A stretch of 14,036 nt of DNA from Chloroflexota bacterium (GCA_021806765.1 JAJZQR010000126.1:1-14036); one strand, 5' to 3'. Counted from the first letter of the stretch, positions 5,551-12,478 are shown. Notes: a model not told the origin generated them from the letters alone. Made by a program: numbers and translations.

Positions 5551-7206
5551 TTGGTGAGACCGCAGCAATCCATCGAGTGCGACGTGTTGGTGATCGGTGG
5601 GGCAGCTTCCGGGTTGACGGCAGCCATCGAGGCGGGGTTGCGGGGCGCTTCGGTCCTGGTGGCCTGCAAGGGAAAGGCGGGACGCAGCGGTAACACCATC
5701 ATCGCTGGTTCCCAGTTCGCCGCCGTCGTGCCCTACCCGGGGAGCGAGGACTCCCCGGAGCAGCATTTCCAGGACACCTTGGCCGGCGGCAGAGGGGTGA
5801 ACGACGAGGATCTGCTGCGGGAGGTGGTCAATCGCGCCGGTCCTCAACTGCTCAGGTTGGAAGAGTGGGGACTCAAGCTGCTGCGCTCTGAGGGTGAGCT
5901 GGTTCGCCGCACCCCGCCCGGCCACCGGTTCCCGCGGGGCATCCAGACCGACAACGCGGCCTTCCCCGTGCCCACGGCCGGTCTCTCCATCACACTCCCC
6001 CTTCGAAAGAAGGCCGAGGAGGTGGGCGTGCGCTTCCTGGAAGATGCTCCCATCCTTCGTCTGGTCGTTGCCGAGGGGGAGGTGCAGGGCGCGCTGGCCG
6101 TGGACCTGGCTCGTGAGGAGTTGACGCTGATAAAGGCCCGCTCGGTCGTCGTGGCCGCTGGAGGGGCCGGGCAGCTGTTCGCCAGTACCAACAACACTCG
6201 GGGCATTACTGGCGGCTCCTATGGGCTGCTGCTGGAGGCCGGGGCCGCCCTGAGGGATATGGAGTTCATCCAGTTCTACCCCTGCCAGATGAACAATCCC
6301 TTCAAGACCGTCATCGCCAGTCCTCTGTTCTCCGATGGGGCGGTGTTGCGGAACCGTCACGGCGAGCGCTTCATGCCCCTCTACGATCCGGCGAACCAGG
6401 ACCTGGCCACTAGAGACGTGATGTGCCAGGCCATCTTCTACGAGCTACAGAAGGGCAACGGCATCCACGGGGAGATCTACATGGACTGCACGGCCGTGCC
6501 CGAGTCCGCCTTCCAGAAGAAGTACTTCTCCCTGGTGCGGGATCTGAGGAAGCAGGGGGTAGACCCGGCCCGGGACTGGATAAAGGTCACCGCCACGACC
6601 CACTTCTTCATGGGAGGAGTCCAGGCGGACGCCCGATGCTATACCGGCATCCCCGGGCTGTTTGCGGCGGGGGAAGCCCTGGGCGGCATCCACGGGGCCA
6701 ACCGGTTGAGCGGCAACGCCCTGACGGACACCATCGTCACCGGGGCTACGGCCGGCGAGGCCGCCGCGGAGCATGCCCTGGCCAGAAGCCGCATGCCGGA
6801 GCCCTCCGTTGCCTCGTTGGAGCTGCAGTTGGCCGATCGAGATGGTGAGTCGCTGGAGACGGTCCGGACGGAGTTGCGCAAGGCGATGTGGAACGGTGCA
6901 TCCATCGTCCGGTCGGAGTCTTCCCTTCAGTCCACCCTGGGTACGGTGCGGGCGTGTCTGGCCGCCGTGAAGGAATCCTTCGCCTCCACCCCCATCGGGG
7001 TGGCACGGCGCGAGGAGACCCGGCTGATGGCCCTGACGGCTGAGGCGGTGGTGCTCTCGGCCCTGGCCCGTCGGGAGAGCCGGGGGGCTCATTTCCGAGA
7101 GGATTTCCCTGTAGCGGAGGAGAGGTGGCTGGGGAACCATCTGGTGCGGCTGACCCCCGAAGGCCTGAGGGTGGAGTTCGTGCCGAAGCGGAGTGCTGAG
7201 TGCTGA
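5551..7206 (+). CDS. FAD-dependent oxidoreductase of the fumarate reductase/succinate dehydrogenase flavoprotein family
   Basis: A 551-residue soluble flavoprotein resembling FrdA/SdhA and L-aspartate oxidase. N-terminal Rossmann FAD site VLVIGGAASG (12-21; the second Gly of GxGxxG is Ala). A capping domain includes SDGAVL and GERFM (261-275). LATRDVM (285-291) carries the Arg expected as proton donor, then THFFMGGV (350-357) and FAAGEALGGIHGANRLSGNA (371-390). The SHT motif whose His binds FAD covalently in SdhA/FrdA reads S-G-N-T (46-49), so FAD is probably non-covalent. No iron-sulfur or membrane-anchor subunit adjoins; a FeS protein is two genes downstream. The start is TTG 5551 or GTG 5554, preceded by TGAGG (5539-5543). 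The stop lies in a 7-bp tandem array. Dicarboxylate or similar 2-enoate reduction/oxidation is likely, but the substrate is unknown. Confidence 0.87.
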   Translation: MVRPQQSIECDVLVIGGAASGLTAAIEAGLRGASVLVACKGKAGRSGNTIIAGSQFAAVVPYPGSEDSPEQHFQDTLAGGRGVNDEDLLREVVNRAGPQLLRLEEWGLKLLRSEGELVRRTPPGHRFPRGIQTDNAAFPVPTAGLSITLPLRKKAEEVGVRFLEDAPILRLVVAEGEVQGALAVDLAREELTLIKARSVVVAAGGAGQLFASTNNTRGITGGSYGLLLEAGAALRDMEFIQFYPCQMNNPFKTVIASPLFSDGAVLRNRHGERFMPLYDPANQDLATRDVMCQAIFYELQKGNGIHGEIYMDCTAVPESAFQKKYFSLVRDLRKQGVDPARDWIKVTATTHFFMGGVQADARCYTGIPGLFAAGEALGGIHGANRLSGNALTDTIVTGATAGEAAAEHALARSRMPEPSVASLELQLADRDGESLETVRTELRKAMWNGASIVRSESSLQSTLGTVRACLAAVKESFASTPIGVARREETRLMALTAEAVVLSALARRESRGAHFREDFPVAEERWLGNHLVRLTPEGLRVEFVPKRSAEC

Positions 7207-7232
7207 GTGCCGAGTGCTGAGTGCTGAGGGCT
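7191..7232. repeat. 7-bp tandem repeat (GAGTGCT), six units, overlapping a gene end
   Basis: Six head-to-tail units of GAGTGCT with two variant copies (GAGTGCC, GAGGGCT) start inside the last codons of the flavoprotein gene and contain its TGA stop (7204-7206). The last four codons and the stop are thus repeat-derived. Confidence 0.88.
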
Positions 7233-7248
7233 GAGTTAAGCTGCGCTT

Positions 7249-7311
7249 CAGAACCCAGAACCCAGAACCCAGAACCCAGAACCCAGGACCCAGAACCCAG
7301 AACCCAGAACC
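7249..7311. repeat. 7-bp tandem repeat (CAGAACC), nine units
   Basis: Nine head-to-tail copies of CAGAACC, one variant (CAGGACC at 7284-7290), fill the gap between the flavoprotein gene and the cysteine-rich gene. It is separated by 16 bases from the GAGTGCT array of the same period. The units have no spacers, so it is not a CRISPR. It ends 28 bases before the next start and may affect expression of that gene through slippage. Confidence 0.92.
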
Positions 7312-7339
7312 CTCATCAACTGACTGGATTGGAGTCGTC

Positions 7340-7876
7340 GTGCGCATCGAGGCAACCCGCATTGACCCCATTACCGGCGAGCGAGACCCCCATGGGATAC
7401 CCCAGATCGCTTGCCCGGGCTGCAGAAGCGAAGTAAACCCGCAGTTCACCTGCCTCCGGTGCCCCTGTGCCCTCGAGATGGAAACCCACCAGGCCGTCGA
7501 TGACCGGGGCGGTCCCTACTACCTGGTCGACGTCGTGGAGTGCGGCTTCGAGGGTGAGAGCAGGGCGCTGCCTGCTCAGAGACAGCAGTTTCCGACCTTG
7601 CTGGCCGGCCTGGTGGAGGGGGCTCCGCCCCGGGTGGGGTTGGGAGTTGTCTGCCCGCTCCTCTCTTGGCCCGGCCAATCGGCCCCCCTGCTATTGGAGA
7701 TTGAGGGAGAGAAGTGGGTGCCGGTGGGCAACTGCCGAACTTGCCAGTTCTATCGGGGTGTAGAGGGAGTACTCGAGCTTTCCGCGGCTGATGGTGAGAG
7801 CAGGGCAGCCGTCCTCTGTGCCTCGCCCCTCGCGCCTTCGCAGCCGTTAGGGCCGTTAGAGAAGGAGAGTGACTGA
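7340..7876 (+). CDS. Cysteine-rich protein of unknown function (putative zinc- or metal-binding)
   Basis: A 178-residue protein I do not recognise. An N-terminal zinc-ribbon-like pair, CPGC (25-28) and CLRCPC (38-43), is followed by a mid-region with C68 and C105, a third pair NCRTC (131-135) in NCRTCQFYRG, and C160. No signal peptide or membrane helix is seen. The GTG at 7340 is the first plausible start and the first residues (MRIEATRIDPITGE) look genuine; GGAG lies 5 bases upstream. Its TGA shares a base with the ATG of the following [4Fe-4S] protein, and a GGAG ribosome site for that gene lies within this 3' end. The two proteins therefore probably act together. A 14-base direct repeat (7553-7566 and 7793-7806) encodes the peptide GESRA twice. 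The metal could be zinc or an iron-sulfur cluster. Confidence 0.7.
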   Translation: MRIEATRIDPITGERDPHGIPQIACPGCRSEVNPQFTCLRCPCALEMETHQAVDDRGGPYYLVDVVECGFEGESRALPAQRQQFPTLLAGLVEGAPPRVGLGVVCPLLSWPGQSAPLLLEIEGEKWVPVGNCRTCQFYRGVEGVLELSAADGESRAAVLCASPLAPSQPLGPLEKESD

Positions 7877-8574
7877 TGAGCGACCAGATGACTGCTCGGG
7901 CGGGGTCGATCGAGGATGTCCTACCTCGGCTCGACGTCGACCTCTGGGGCGTGGCCCCGGTGGCGGGGATGGCCGACGTGAGGCTCCGCGACCAGGTGGC
8001 AGCGCTGATGCCCGAGGCTCGATCGGTGGTGGCCCTGGCCATGGAGATCTTCCCCGAGGTGCTGGACCACTCTCGCCCCGACAAGGTGATGGGCGAGGCT
8101 TCCCTTCGGGACATGCTGGTGCCCCACATGGACTTCCTGAACGGTCGGTTGACCAAGGCGGCCTACGATCTGGCCCGGCTCTGCCACCGCCAGGGTTTCA
8201 AGGCGCTCCCCATGCCGGCCGCCAACTCCCCCTCGGATCAGCGGTACCTGGCCGGGGTGCTCTCCTACAAGCATGTGGCTGAGGCGGCGGGGCTGGGGAC
8301 CATTGGCCGGCACAGCCTGCTGGTTACGCCGGAGTTCGGTCCCCGAGTGAGGCTGGCCTGTTTGGTCACCGAGGCGGAACTGAAGCCCACCCATCGGGCG
8401 CAAGAGGGCATCTGCGACGGCTGCAACGAGTGCATCGTAGCCTGCCCGGCCAACGCCCTGGGGTTGCCGGAGGGAGGCGAGGCCTACAGCATCAACAAGT
8501 ACGCCTGCAACGTCTTCCGGGGAGCCGCCGGGCCCTGCTCCGAGTGCATGAGGGTGTGCCCCCAGGGAAGATAG
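7876..8574 (+). CDS. QueG-like protein with two [4Fe-4S] clusters
   Basis: A 232-residue cytoplasmic iron-sulfur protein. The central stretch AGLGTIGRHSLLVTPEFGPR (138-157) matches the conserved segment of epoxyqueuosine reductase (QueG) and related corrinoid/FeS reductases. The C-terminus has two 4Fe-4S sites: C180, C183, C186, C190-P and C211, C221, C224, C228-P. It is much shorter than QueG (about 350-380 residues) and ends straight after the second cluster, lacking the HEAT-like C-terminal repeat. It is therefore more likely a QueG-like redox protein of another role than the tRNA-modifying enzyme itself. The start overlaps the stop of the cysteine-rich gene by one base (TGATG), implying coupled translation. 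It converges with the glycosyltransferase gene 14 bases away. Confidence 0.8.
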   Translation: MSDQMTARAGSIEDVLPRLDVDLWGVAPVAGMADVRLRDQVAALMPEARSVVALAMEIFPEVLDHSRPDKVMGEASLRDMLVPHMDFLNGRLTKAAYDLARLCHRQGFKALPMPAANSPSDQRYLAGVLSYKHVAEAAGLGTIGRHSLLVTPEFGPRVRLACLVTEAELKPTHRAQEGICDGCNECIVACPANALGLPEGGEAYSINKYACNVFRGAAGPCSECMRVCPQGR

Positions 8575-8588
8575 CTGATGGCTGAAGG

Positions 8589-9332
8589 CTACTTGGCGAT
8601 GAACTGGCCCCTCCTCACCTCGGCCTTGCGCTTCGCGGTCTGGTCGGTGGCCATGCTGATCAGCCAGGATCTCAGGATCACCGGCTGGTCGTGGAGCTGC
8701 CGGCGGATCAGTCTCGGCAGCGGCTCGCCGTGGGAGTGGTAGACCGCCGCCCGGGGTTCGAAGGCGATCAGGTAACCCAGCCGCTGCACCTGGCGGGCCC
8801 AATAGATGTCCTCAGCCCCGGGCAGATCCTCGTTGAAGGGGATGATCTCCCAGAGGTCCCGCCGGAAAGCCCCATTGGCGTTGGAGAAGCGGGCGCCACT
8901 TTGCTGGATCTTCGGCTCCGTGCCGGTTACCCCCGACAGCTTCATGCCCAGCAGTTCGAAGAAGGAGACGTTGCTCCGGGGGATGTGCCGTCCGTATACG
9001 CCGGCCACGTTCTGACGGCGGAAGCCTGAGACGAGGCTCCCCAGCCACTGGTCGCCCTCGGGCGTGGCGTGGGCGCTCAGGCTGACCAGTAGATCGCCCT
9101 GGGAGTGACGCACCCCCAGGTTGAGGGCGCGGCCGTAAGTGAACTCCCGGGGTTCGATGAAGACCAGCTTCACTCCGTATTGCTCGGTGATCTCGGGGGT
9201 GCGGTCGACCGACCCCGAGTCGACGACGATGACCTCGAAGTCTCGGTAGCGTTGTCTCTGTATAGCTGTAAGGGTCTCGCCGATGTAGCGGGCCTCGTTT
9301 TTGGCCCTGATGACCACGGAGACTCTAGGCAC
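8589..9332 (-). CDS. Family 2 glycosyltransferase
   Basis: A 247-residue GT-A fold sugar transferase, probably at the cytoplasmic face in polysaccharide or glycolipid synthesis. The nucleotide-sugar site opens with VSVVIRAKNEARYIGETL (4-21), followed by FEVIVVDSGSVDRT (32-45). The usual DxD region reads SLSAHATP, as in some rhamnosyltransferase-like GT2 proteins. FSNANGAFRRDLW and the AEDIYWARQVQRLGY segment (the ED acid motif) follow. There is no membrane helix. The start is GTG at 9332, preceded by GGTAGGTG about 8 bases upstream. It lies 51 bases after the tRNA-binding protein gene on the same strand and may be co-transcribed. Donor and acceptor are unknown and no other glycan genes are present. 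Confidence 0.88.
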   Translation of the reverse strand: MPRVSVVIRAKNEARYIGETLTAIQRQRYRDFEVIVVDSGSVDRTPEITEQYGVKLVFIEPREFTYGRALNLGVRHSQGDLLVSLSAHATPEGDQWLGSLVSGFRRQNVAGVYGRHIPRSNVSFFELLGMKLSGVTGTEPKIQQSGARFSNANGAFRRDLWEIIPFNEDLPGAEDIYWARQVQRLGYLIAFEPRAAVYHSHGEPLPRLIRRQLHDQPVILRSWLISMATDQTAKRKAEVRRGQFIAK

Positions 9333-9383
9333 TGAACTACACCTACCAGCAGAATCGATGGGGAACAGGGGCGGAATGGCGCT

Positions 9384-9707
9384 CTACTTGACCTTTGCGC
9401 CGTCAGGGATCTCCTCCGCCACCGTCACCAGCACCGTCTTGTGCCCCTCCATGGAGGCCGCCAGGATCATTGCCTGAGACTCGATACCCCGGATGATGGC
9501 TGGCTGGAGGTTGGCGACCACCACGACCCTCCTCCCCACCATCTCCTCGGGCTTGTAGTGCTGGGCGATGCCGGCGGTCGTGGTAACCTTCCTGTCCCCG
9601 ATATCGATCTCCAGCTTCATTATTCTGGTGGCACCAGGTATCGGCTCCGCTGTGACCACGGTACCGACCCTCAGGTCGATCTTGGCAAAGTCTTCAACAG
9701 ATATCAT
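9384..9707 (-). CDS. Free-standing tRNA-binding domain protein (CsaA / MetRS C-terminal-like)
   Basis: A 107-residue single-domain OB-fold protein of the EMAP-II/Trbp111 type, found as CsaA or as the C-terminal tail of methionyl-tRNA synthetase. FAKIDLRVGTVVTAEPIPGA (7-26), LEIDIGDRK (32-40), TTAGIAQHYKPEEMVGRRVV (43-62) and ANLQPAIIRGIESQAMILAA (65-84) follow the family pattern closely. It probably binds tRNA as a dimer and may help MetRS in trans; CsaA has also been described as a chaperone. The ATG is preceded by GGGAG 8 bases upstream. The gene begins after a 340-base divergent region. The glycosyltransferase gene follows on the same strand. No metG is in the window, so the choice between CsaA and a detached MetRS tail is open. 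Confidence 0.88.
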   Translation of the reverse strand: MISVEDFAKIDLRVGTVVTAEPIPGATRIMKLEIDIGDRKVTTTAGIAQHYKPEEMVGRRVVVVANLQPAIIRGIESQAMILAASMEGHKTVLVTVAEEIPDGAKVK

Positions 9708-9977
9708 GCTTCAACTCCCAGGTGACGGCCGGCGGTGGTGAAAGGGATTCGGGGACAAAACCGGGAACAGGAGGGGGGAACTCAGGTATCGCGGGCGAAG
9801 GCCCTGTCCGCCTCGTCCTGGACCATCTAGCCATGGGACGTATCCGCCCTGCCCGATTCCCCGGTGGGGATCCGACGGGCGATCGTCATGCCCATCTTCG
9901 GAAGTTCTCCCTCTCCGATCGCAGGTCCCTCGGCTACGATCGCGGCCCCATCGCCGCGGGGGCATGTGACTCCGCCC

Positions 9978-10008
9978 ATTATACATCAACAACCACCCCA
10001 TATCTCAA
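9978..10008 (-). promoter_or_regulatory. Candidate minus-strand promoter for the tRNA-binding protein gene
   Basis: On the minus strand a perfect TATAAT (9978-9983) is preceded by TTGAGA (10003-10008) at a spacing of 19 bases, slightly long. It lies about 270 bases before the tRNA-binding protein start and overlaps the kinase upstream region. The perfect -10 supports it and the spacing weakens it. Confidence 0.4.
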
Positions 10009-10012
10009 CGGC

Positions 10013-10041
10013 TTGACGGGGAGGCGTTCCACGGGTAAATT
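10013..10041 (+). promoter_or_regulatory. Candidate promoter giving a leaderless kinase mRNA
   Basis: TTGACG (10013-10018, 5 of 6 to consensus) and TAAATT (10036-10041, TANNNT type) are exactly 17 bases apart. Transcription would begin about 7 bases after the -10, which is the A of the kinase ATG at 10048. No ribosome site is seen before that ATG, in agreement with leaderless translation. Confidence 0.55.
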
Positions 10042-10047
10042 GGCGCC

Positions 10048-11043
10048 ATGAACGACCGCGATGCTTTCCCCCTCGCCGATAGGCTGGTAAGTGACGTTCG
10101 TCTTCGGGTCGATGCGTGGCGTACCGAGCTGCAGGGTTTCCTCGACACCGCCAAGTCCCGATACCGGGGAACCCTCAAAGAGCTGGAATCCCTGGTCACC
10201 GGCGCGCCCGGGGGAGCCGGAGAGTCTCTTGCCTCCCGACTGGATGCCCTGCGCCGGTCTCAGGATCTGCAGCAGACCGCCAGCGAGTTCGATACCGCCA
10301 TAGCGCGGCTGGTCGAGGCTGCCAGCTATCTCGATGCCGCTGCCGATCTGCTGGACGGGAAGGCGGGGCAGTTGGGTCCCCTTGGGAAGCCCTCCGAGAT
10401 CTCTCTGGAGGCGGTGGCCATCCAGGCCCAGGAGGAGGAGCGTTACCGGCTGGCGCGAGAGATCCACGATGGGCCGGCTCAGATCCTGGCCAACGTGGCC
10501 CTGCAGTTGGAGTACATCTCCAAGCTGGCCACCAAAGACCCGGTCCGCGCCAGGGACGAGCTGGTGAACATCCAGAAGGACCTGCGGCTGGCCGTCGGCG
10601 AGGTGCGCCGCTTCATGTATGACCTGAGGCCTCCGGCTTTGGCCCAACAGGGGGTAGGTCCTGCCGTGGAGAACCATTGCCAGCGGTTGGCCGAAAGGTT
10701 CGGCATGAAGATCACGGCCCGGTGGGAATCCGCCGCCGCTCTTGCCCCCTCTCACGACACCGCCGTCTTCCGCATGGTTCAGGAAGCTCTGCAAAACGTG
10801 GTGAAGCACGCCCAGGCCACGGAGGTGGTGGTGCAGGCCACCGAAAAGGAAGGTTTCCTGGAGGTGGCGGTGATAGATAACGGGAAGGGGTTCGATGCCG
10901 ACGGGGTGCGACGGCTGGATCCGAAGCACTTTGGGCTGGCCGGAATGCGGGCTCGGGCCCAGCAGATCGGCGCGGATCTGGATGTGACCTCGATCCCTGG
11001 TCATGGGACCAGGGTGCTCCTCAAGGTGCCTCTCTCAGTGTAA
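10048..11043 (+). CDS. Soluble histidine kinase of the DegS / HisKA_3 type
   Basis: A 331-residue sensor kinase of the DegS/NarL-partner class. Residues 1-128 are largely helical and charged with no membrane helix, probably a coiled-coil sensor region. The dimerisation/phosphoacceptor helix is QEEERYRLAREIHDGPAQIL with His at 140. The ATPase domain has the N-box VQEALQNVVKHA (244-255, N250), the G-box DNGKGFD (277-283), and GLAGMRARAQ (296-305) followed by GHGTRVLLKVP. Length is close to DegS (about 385) but shorter at the N-terminus. It would autophosphorylate and pass phosphate to a DegU/NarL-type regulator, but none is encoded here. The next gene converges and the gene before diverges, so it is a single-gene unit. 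Its upstream promoter predicts a leaderless transcript. The signal is unknown; it must be cytoplasmic. Confidence 0.9.
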   Translation: MNDRDAFPLADRLVSDVRLRVDAWRTELQGFLDTAKSRYRGTLKELESLVTGAPGGAGESLASRLDALRRSQDLQQTASEFDTAIARLVEAASYLDAAADLLDGKAGQLGPLGKPSEISLEAVAIQAQEEERYRLAREIHDGPAQILANVALQLEYISKLATKDPVRARDELVNIQKDLRLAVGEVRRFMYDLRPPALAQQGVGPAVENHCQRLAERFGMKITARWESAAALAPSHDTAVFRMVQEALQNVVKHAQATEVVVQATEKEGFLEVAVIDNGKGFDADGVRRLDPKHFGLAGMRARAQQIGADLDVTSIPGHGTRVLLKVPLSV

Positions 11044-11052
11044 TCGGTGTAA

Positions 11053-11140
11053 GAGGACGCGGAGACGCGCAGACACGGAGACGCGGGGAAAAGGATCCGT
11101 CCTTCCCCGCGTCTCTTCTTCTCCGCGTCCCCGCGTCCCA
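11053..11140. terminator. Long imperfect palindrome between convergent genes (likely bidirectional terminator / repeat)
   Basis: The whole gap between the kinase and the amidase is one large imperfect palindrome. Its core is a perfect 13-bp stem, GAGACGCGGGGAA (11078-11090) with TTCCCCGCGTCTC (11103-11115), and a 12-base loop. Outer arms of GACGCGG-type units (11055-11069 against 11124-11139) extend it. The palindrome ends at the base before the amidase stop. It has no clean T-run, though TCTTCTT follows the core on the plus strand. The GACGCGGAGAC motif is also a dispersed-repeat type. It is placed to stop transcription from both sides. Confidence 0.55.
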
Positions 11141-12478
11141 TCACACCGGGCTGGGCATGGGGGGCAGGACCGATTCGGCCCAGGCGGCGGCGCTGAGCAG
11201 GGTGTCCTCCCGGAAGGGAGAGGCCACCAGCTGCACGGCCAGGGGCAGCCGCTCCTGGCTGAGGCCGCTGGGCAGGCTGATGGAGGGGAAGCCGAAGAGG
11301 GACCACACCCCCTGGTACCAGTTCTCTCCCGTGGTGCTGGGGTCCGGAGCCACATCGGTGGCGGTGGGCATCAGCAGGCAGTCCAACCCCTCCAGCATCT
11401 TCTCCATCTGAGGCCGGTAGCGCCGGCGCAGCCGCTGGGCGTGGATGTAGGCGACGCCGGGAACCAGCTGCCCCACCTCTACCAGTTCCCGAATCCTCGG
11501 CGCGTAGCCCTCCGGCATCTCTTTCAGCAGGTGTGCGTGCAGGTCGGAGGCCTCCACCTCGCACATGATGCCCCGGATCGCCAGCAGCTCCGACATCGGC
11601 CGGGGCATGCGTAGCTCCCGGACCTGGGCGCCAGCCTGCTCGAAGAGGGCCGCCATCTCCTTCAGGTGGCCGGCCACCTCGGGATGGGCTCGCCGCTCCT
11701 CGTCCACTACGAAGCCGAGGCGAGGCGCCCTGTCCTTTCGCCCTGCCGCTGCCAGGTAGTCGGAGGTGGGCACCCGGGAAGAGCCGGCGTCCATGGGATC
11801 GTGCCCGGCCATCACCTGGAGCAGGAGGGCAGCGTCCTCCACCGATCGGGTCAGGGTGCCGACGTGATCCAACGTCCAGGTGTTGGGGATCACACCGTAC
11901 CGGCTGATCCGACCGTAGGTGGGCTTCAGCCCCACCACGCCGCAGTAGGCCGCCGGGCGCAGCACCGACCCGCCCGTCTGGCTGCCCAGGGCACCCGGGA
12001 TCATGCGGGAGGCCACGGCCGCGGCCGACCCGCTGCTGGACCCCCCTGGGGTGCGATCGTGGTTCCAGGGGTTGCGGGTGACGGGCGGGTCGAAGTGGGC
12101 GAACTGCACCGTCACCGTCTTGCCCAGCACCATCGCGCCGGCCTGGCGGAGGCGGGCCACCGAGGTGGCATCGTGGGAAGGAACGAAGTTCCGGTAGTTG
12201 GGGGAGCCGCTGGTGGTGCGCAGGCCGGCGGTGTAGAAGATGTCCTTCACCCCCAGGGGAACCCCGTGGAGAGGGCCGTTATTAGCCTTGCCTATCCCGG
12301 CCTCGGCCCGGCGAGCTGCTGCCAGGGCGCCCTCGCGGTCGACGGTCTCCCATGCCTTCACGCCCAAGTCCAGGGCGTCGATCCGGCTCAACAGCGCCTC
12401 GGTGAGTTCGACCGGGGATATCTCCCGATCCCGGATCCTGGCGGCGGCCTGTGCAACGGAGAGTTCGTGCAGTTCCAT
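11141..12478 (-). CDS. Amidase signature family enzyme
   Basis: A 445-residue amidase with the Ser-cisSer-Lys triad: K78 in GVPLGVKDIF, S147 in TPGGSSSGSAAA, and nucleophile S171 in GSQTGGSVLRPA. PAAYCGVVGLKPTYGRISRYG (176-196) is the family core. Length fits GatA/AtzE/FAAH-like enzymes (about 450-500). It hydrolyses amide or carbamoyl bonds in the cytoplasm; the substrate is unknown. A longer open frame continues upstream, but the family N-terminus (MELHELSVAQAAARI) begins at the ATG at 12478. That ATG shares its A with the TGA of the small upstream gene (TGATG), so translation is coupled. It is the last gene of a three-gene minus-strand operon. GatA itself is unlikely because no GatB is present. 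An AtzE-like or other small-molecule amidase is more likely. Confidence 0.92.
   Translation of the reverse strand: MELHELSVAQAAARIRDREISPVELTEALLSRIDALDLGVKAWETVDREGALAAARRAEAGIGKANNGPLHGVPLGVKDIFYTAGLRTTSGSPNYRNFVPSHDATSVARLRQAGAMVLGKTVTVQFAHFDPPVTRNPWNHDRTPGGSSSGSAAAVASRMIPGALGSQTGGSVLRPAAYCGVVGLKPTYGRISRYGVIPNTWTLDHVGTLTRSVEDAALLLQVMAGHDPMDAGSSRVPTSDYLAAAGRKDRAPRLGFVVDEERRAHPEVAGHLKEMAALFEQAGAQVRELRMPRPMSELLAIRGIMCEVEASDLHAHLLKEMPEGYAPRIRELVEVGQLVPGVAYIHAQRLRRRYRPQMEKMLEGLDCLLMPTATDVAPDPSTTGENWYQGVWSLFGFPSISLPSGLSQERLPLAVQLVASPFREDTLLSAAAWAESVLPPMPSPV

Larger units (their letters stand above)
9708..10047. other. Divergent intergenic region (340 bases) with promoters on both strands
   Basis: No convincing gene is seen here; two overlapping opposite-strand open frames lack any recognisable motif. 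The right end holds a strong-looking plus promoter for the kinase and a minus TATAAT, both described separately. If the minus promoter is used, the tRNA-binding protein mRNA would have a leader of about 265 bases containing several G+C-rich hairpins (for example around 9850-9875). I cannot match it to a known riboswitch or T-box. Confidence 0.5.

Noticed and set aside
7191..7311. CRISPR-like array
   Set aside because: The units are 7 bases, directly adjacent and without spacers; they are simple tandem repeats.
6445..7449. Minus-strand open frame with a repeating FWVLG peptide
   Set aside because: The peptide is simply the CAGAACC array translated; the rest is antisense to the flavoprotein gene.
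7876..8574. True epoxyqueuosine reductase (queG) annotation
   Set aside because: It is too short by more than 100 residues and lacks the C-terminal repeat region; only the core and clusters are shared.
9711..10051. Two overlapping open frames on opposite strands in the divergent region
   Set aside because: Neither has a family motif or a ribosome site, and both contain promoter sequences; composition is Arg/Gly/Pro-rich as in chance frames of GC-rich DNA.
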